Positions 5,023 through 7,339 of a stretch of DNA of 7,339 nt are shown here, piece after piece. Numbering within the stretch: the stretch's first letter is position 1; each line of letters begins with the position of its first letter. The position numbers were made by a program, and so were the translations under genes. The notes under the pieces are model-generated. The model saw nothing but the letters and a program-made list of their open reading frames with translations. It was not told the origin of the DNA and searched no databases. This DNA is from Candidatus Roizmanbacteria bacterium (GTDB lineage Bacteria > Patescibacteriota > Microgenomatia > UBA1406 > GWC2-37-13): positions 1-7,339 of the forward strand of contig JANLIS010000019.1 of the NCBI GenBank assembly GCA_024653985.1, given 5' to 3'.

Positions 5023-7149
5023 ATGGCGTTAATTATTGTTGAATCTCCAACTAAAGCAAGGACTTTTAACTATATTTTAAAAGGATCCGCCTCCGCCAAG
5101 GCTACGGCGGACAAAGAAAATAACTACTTTGTTTTTGCTTCGATGGGGCATATAAGAGATCTGCCTAAAAGCAAGATCGCCATTGATTATGAACATGACT
5201 TCAAGCCAGACCTGGAACCTATCCCTAATAAGGAAAAGATCATTACCCAACTAAAAAAGCTGGCACTTGAAAATCAAGAAATAATCCTTGCTACAGATCA
5301 AGACCGTGAAGGAGAAGCGATTTCGTATCACATCGCCTATATTCTGGGCTACATCAATGAAGATTGGCCAAACATTGGCTTTAAAGAAGGCTCATCTCTC
5401 AAACGTATCGTATTTCATGAAATTACCTCAAAAGCATTGGCTGAAGCTTTGGCAAAACCCGAAACATTAAGACTTGATCTGGTTAAGGCTCAAATGGCCC
5501 GCAGAATTTTAGATAGAGTGGTTGGTTATGAACTGTCTCCGCTTCTTTGGAAAAAGACCGGTAAAAATTGGCTTTCTGCCGGCCGTGTACAGACAGTTGC
5601 TTTAAGATTGATAGTTGAGAGGGAAAAAGAGATAAAAGCCTTTAAATCAGAAGATTACTTTCAAATTTTCGGTCTGTTCGATCCCTCCTTCGCCAAGGCT
5701 TCGGCGGGCGAGAAAGATATTAAAGCAAAACTAGTTTCTAAAGACAGCGTTCTTTATGAGCAAAAATATACATTAAAACTGTTTGCCGGAGACTATCAAT
5801 ATACAAAGACAACGATCAATAAAGATAATATAGAAAGTATCAAACAAGATTGCTTGAGCGATAAATATAAAGTATCTGAAGTTGCCGAATCCATTGCCCC
5901 CCGTTATCCAATGCCTCCATATACAACGTCTCTGTTGCAACAAGATGCATATTATAAAAACGGTTTTTCTTCAAAGCAAACAATGCGTTTGGCACAAGAT
6001 CTATATGAGCGAGGTTTAATTACCTATCATCGTACCGACTCATTTAACCTATCGGCCCGCTTTGTTTTTCCAGCAAAAGAATATATTGAAAAAAAGTATG
6101 GAAAGGAATACGCACTGGAAAAGCCAAGGGGTTTTAGGACACGATCAAGATCTGCGCAAGAAGCTCATGAGGCAATTAGGCCGACAAAATTACTAGAAGT
6201 AAAGGCGGCGTTTAAAAGTAAAAAAGAATCCAAGTTGACGGTTAATCACCAAAGACTATACACTCTGATCTTTAACCGAGCGATTGCAACCCAGATGAAA
6301 GAGGCCCAAATAAAGACGGTTAAGGCAACAATAGTTTCCGACAAAAACTATCTTTTTGAAAGTGAGCAGCAACAGGTGATTTTTGATGGATTTTTAAAGG
6401 TTTTTGATCCATATTATGTTGCAAATCACCAAACTGTAATTATGTTGGAAAAAGGAACGACAATAGATATAAAAACACTTGAAGAAAAAGCATTATTAAG
6501 TAAGGCTCCTCCTCGTTATAACGAAGCTTCACTTATCAAAACATTGGAGGAAAAAGGTATTGGACGTCCTTCAACATATGCGATGATAATATCTTTGATA
6601 CAAATGAAAAATTACACCGAGAAAGATGGACGCTATTTTATACCCACTTCCATTGGTACCTCAATATGTGATTATCTTTCAAGTAGTTTTCCAAAGATCT
6701 TTGACCTTTCATATACGGCGAATTTGGAAGACGGTTTGGATAGGATCGCCAATAAGGAAGAAGATTATATTAAGCTTTTAAGGGATTTCTACACACCTTT
6801 TAAAAAAGAACTTGAATTAAGAAAGGAAGATAGTTCAATGTTAAAGGTTGAAGATGACATCAAGGGTATTTGTCCTGAAGATGGCGGTAACCTAATATCT
6901 CGGTTTTCCCGTTTTGGAAAATTTATTGCCTGTGCGAATTATCCAAAGTGTAAATACACCAAGTCTATTGTAAAAGTAGTTAAAAACAGAAAATGTCCTC
7001 TTTGTCAGGGAGATGTTGTGGTAAAATTTACTAAGACAAAAAAAAGATTTTACGGATGTGGTAATTATCCGAAGTGTAAATGGAGTGCATGGACATTAGG
7101 AACAAATCCGACCAATACTACCAATGCCATCAATCCGACAAATAAATGA
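5023..7149 (+). CDS. topA: DNA topoisomerase I (type IA)
   Basis: This enzyme relaxes negative supercoils by cutting and resealing one strand. The Toprim domain begins LIIVESPTKA with Glu7 and continues with ATDQDREGE, whose Asp92, Asp94 and Glu96 bind magnesium. Next come LDRVVGYELSPLLWKK and LSAGRVQTVALRLIVERE (strand-binding core), then ITYHRTDS with the nucleophile Tyr335 and Arg337, QEAHEAIRPT with His382, and GIGRPSTYA. Two C-terminal zinc modules follow: the first has Cys617, Asp620, Cys637 and Cys643 (a Cys replaced by Asp); the second is complete (Cys658, 661, 679, 685). Usual MRTDS reads HRTDS. Two repeat-derived inserts sit in loops at residues 22-32 and 221-231, and a repeat-encoded NPTNTTNAINPTNK tail ends the protein. 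The length of 708 is normal. It stands alone between AT-rich gaps, with pyrG next. Confidence 0.96.
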   Translation: MALIIVESPTKARTFNYILKGSASAKATADKENNYFVFASMGHIRDLPKSKIAIDYEHDFKPDLEPIPNKEKIITQLKKLALENQEIILATDQDREGEAISYHIAYILGYINEDWPNIGFKEGSSLKRIVFHEITSKALAEALAKPETLRLDLVKAQMARRILDRVVGYELSPLLWKKTGKNWLSAGRVQTVALRLIVEREKEIKAFKSEDYFQIFGLFDPSFAKASAGEKDIKAKLVSKDSVLYEQKYTLKLFAGDYQYTKTTINKDNIESIKQDCLSDKYKVSEVAESIAPRYPMPPYTTSLLQQDAYYKNGFSSKQTMRLAQDLYERGLITYHRTDSFNLSARFVFPAKEYIEKKYGKEYALEKPRGFRTRSRSAQEAHEAIRPTKLLEVKAAFKSKKESKLTVNHQRLYTLIFNRAIATQMKEAQIKTVKATIVSDKNYLFESEQQQVIFDGFLKVFDPYYVANHQTVIMLEKGTTIDIKTLEEKALLSKAPPRYNEASLIKTLEEKGIGRPSTYAMIISLIQMKNYTEKDGRYFIPTSIGTSICDYLSSSFPKIFDLSYTANLEDGLDRIANKEEDYIKLLRDFYTPFKKELELRKEDSSMLKVEDDIKGICPEDGGNLISRFSRFGKFIACANYPKCKYTKSIVKVVKNRKCPLCQGDVVVKFTKTKKRFYGCGNYPKCKWSAWTLGTNPTNTTNAINPTNK
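5086..5112 (+). repeat. Palindromic repeat within topA, copy A
   Basis: This GC-rich segment stands out in an AT-rich gene. TCCGCC (5086-5091) pairs with GGCGGA (5106-5111), and the inner GCC-AA-GGC forms a second dyad. It is translated as SASAKATADK, exactly where other topoisomerases have a short turn between KxxLG and the YxVxASxGHIRDLP strand. It shares GCCAAGGCT and CGGCGG with copy B in the same frame. Confidence 0.75.
5683..5710 (+). repeat. Palindromic repeat within topA, copy B
   Basis: The same element type as copy A: the core TTCGCCAAGGCTTCGGCGGG, with a partly degraded left arm (CCCTCC instead of CCCGCC). It is translated as PSFAKASAGEK, in the same reading frame and orientation as copy A, so both yield AKA[ST]A[DG]. 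It lies in a loop of the core between FQIFGLFD and DIKAKLVSKD, a place where homologues have a short hairpin. Confidence 0.75.
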
Positions 7150-7234
7150 TTTAATAATCCAATGATTTGATTTATTATTTGTTTATTTAATTATTTATTG
7201 ATAGTATTTGTAGTATTGGTTTATTGGTAGTATT
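7105..7234. repeat. ACCAATACT-type repeat spanning the topA tail and pyrG leader
   Basis: AATACTACCAAT (7114-7125), in the last codons of topA, is the exact reverse complement of ATTGGTAGTATT (7223-7234), 8 nt before the pyrG ATG. ACCAATACTA (7111-7120) is likewise complementary to TAGTATTGGT (7211-7220). AATCCGAC occurs twice (7105-7112 and 7132-7139), giving the NPTN...NPTN tail. A long-range stem could form in a topA-pyrG transcript. The intervening 7150-7200 is low-complexity T/A sequence with no clear signal. Confidence 0.55.
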
Positions 7235-7242
7235 AAAAACTT

Positions 7243-7339
7243 ATGAAGTACATATTTATTTCCGGCGGCGTTATTTCAGGAATCGGTAAAGGTATTACTG
7301 CCGCTTCTATCTCTCTTCTTCTAAAACAAGCAGGCTACA
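7243..7339 (+). CDS. pyrG: CTP synthase, N-terminal fragment (3' end outside window)
   Basis: CTP synthase makes CTP from UTP, ATP and glutamine, the last step of de novo pyrimidine nucleotide synthesis. Only 32 codons and one base lie in the window. [22 protein letters not shown] matches the amidoligase N-terminus (KYIFVTGGVVSSLGKGI-AAS) with its P-loop-like GG-x3-SGIGKG nucleotide site; the family's usual SLGKG reads GIGKG. The ATG at 7243 fits the family start exactly. No Shine-Dalgarno is seen in AGTATTAAAAACTT, and the right arm of the repeat at 7223-7234 ends 8 nt before the ATG. Confidence 0.9.
   Translation, partial: MKYIFISGGVISGIGKGITAASISLLLKQAGY

Noticed and set aside
5288..5470. 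Plus-strand 60-codon frame within topA
   Set aside because: It overlaps the Toprim coding region out of frame and has no support.
4159..7149. UGA recoded to glycine (Gracilibacteria/SR1 code)
   Set aside because: TGA ends the TrpR-like, protease and topA genes at family-appropriate lengths, and reading through leads to unrelated short tails.

Overview
This is an AT-rich bacterial chromosome segment with every gene on the + strand and short gaps. Protein features point to the Candidate Phyla Radiation (Patescibacteria), most likely a Microgenomates-type lineage. They include a divergent isoleucyl-tRNA synthetase with a PMHKS signature, an L27 starting MAHTKAQK, a topoisomerase I with ITYHRTDS at the active site, and short in-frame palindromic peptides of the AKA[ST]A[DG] type. 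This placement is inferred from protein flavour, not from a marker tree. TGA is a true stop (trpR-like gene, metalloprotease and topA all end with it), so the UGA=Gly code of Gracilibacteria/SR1 does not apply.

Layout. (1) Positions 1-2319: the 3' two fifths or so of ileS, then a SEDS glycosyltransferase of the RodA type only 3 nt downstream. (2) 2361-3614: a strong promoter candidate, rplU (L21), a 110-nt repeat-filled gap, rpmA (L27), then a gene for a ParB-like DNA-binding protein that lacks the N-terminal CTPase domain. (3) 3687-4915: a TrpR/YerC-like regulator gene bracketed by two nearly identical 26-nt palindromes, then a small membrane M48-type zinc metalloprotease. (4) 4984-7339: topA, and the first 32 codons of pyrG (CTP synthase) running off the end. 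No gene-free stretch exceeds 300 bases; the longest gaps are about 90-110 nt.

Two themes stand out. First, the regulator cassette: the upstream palindrome overlaps the likely -10 element and abuts the start codon, and the second copy follows the stop codon. This looks like an autoregulatory circuit that may extend to the metalloprotease, or like a small cassette bounded by palindromes. Second, short dispersed repeats of several unrelated kinds have settled in and between essential genes: one in ileS, two in topA in the same frame, one forming the topA tail and pairing with the pyrG leader, one at the rodA stop, and one between rplU and rpmA.

Most start codons lack a Shine-Dalgarno sequence. 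Several have a -10-like hexamer 6-11 nt before the ATG, which suggests leaderless or near-leaderless mRNAs. The clear exception is rodA, which is internal to an operon and has GAGG upstream. Functionally the window mixes translation (ileS, rplU, rpmA), cell-wall growth (rodA), DNA topology (topA), nucleotide synthesis (pyrG) and two DNA-binding proteins of unknown target.
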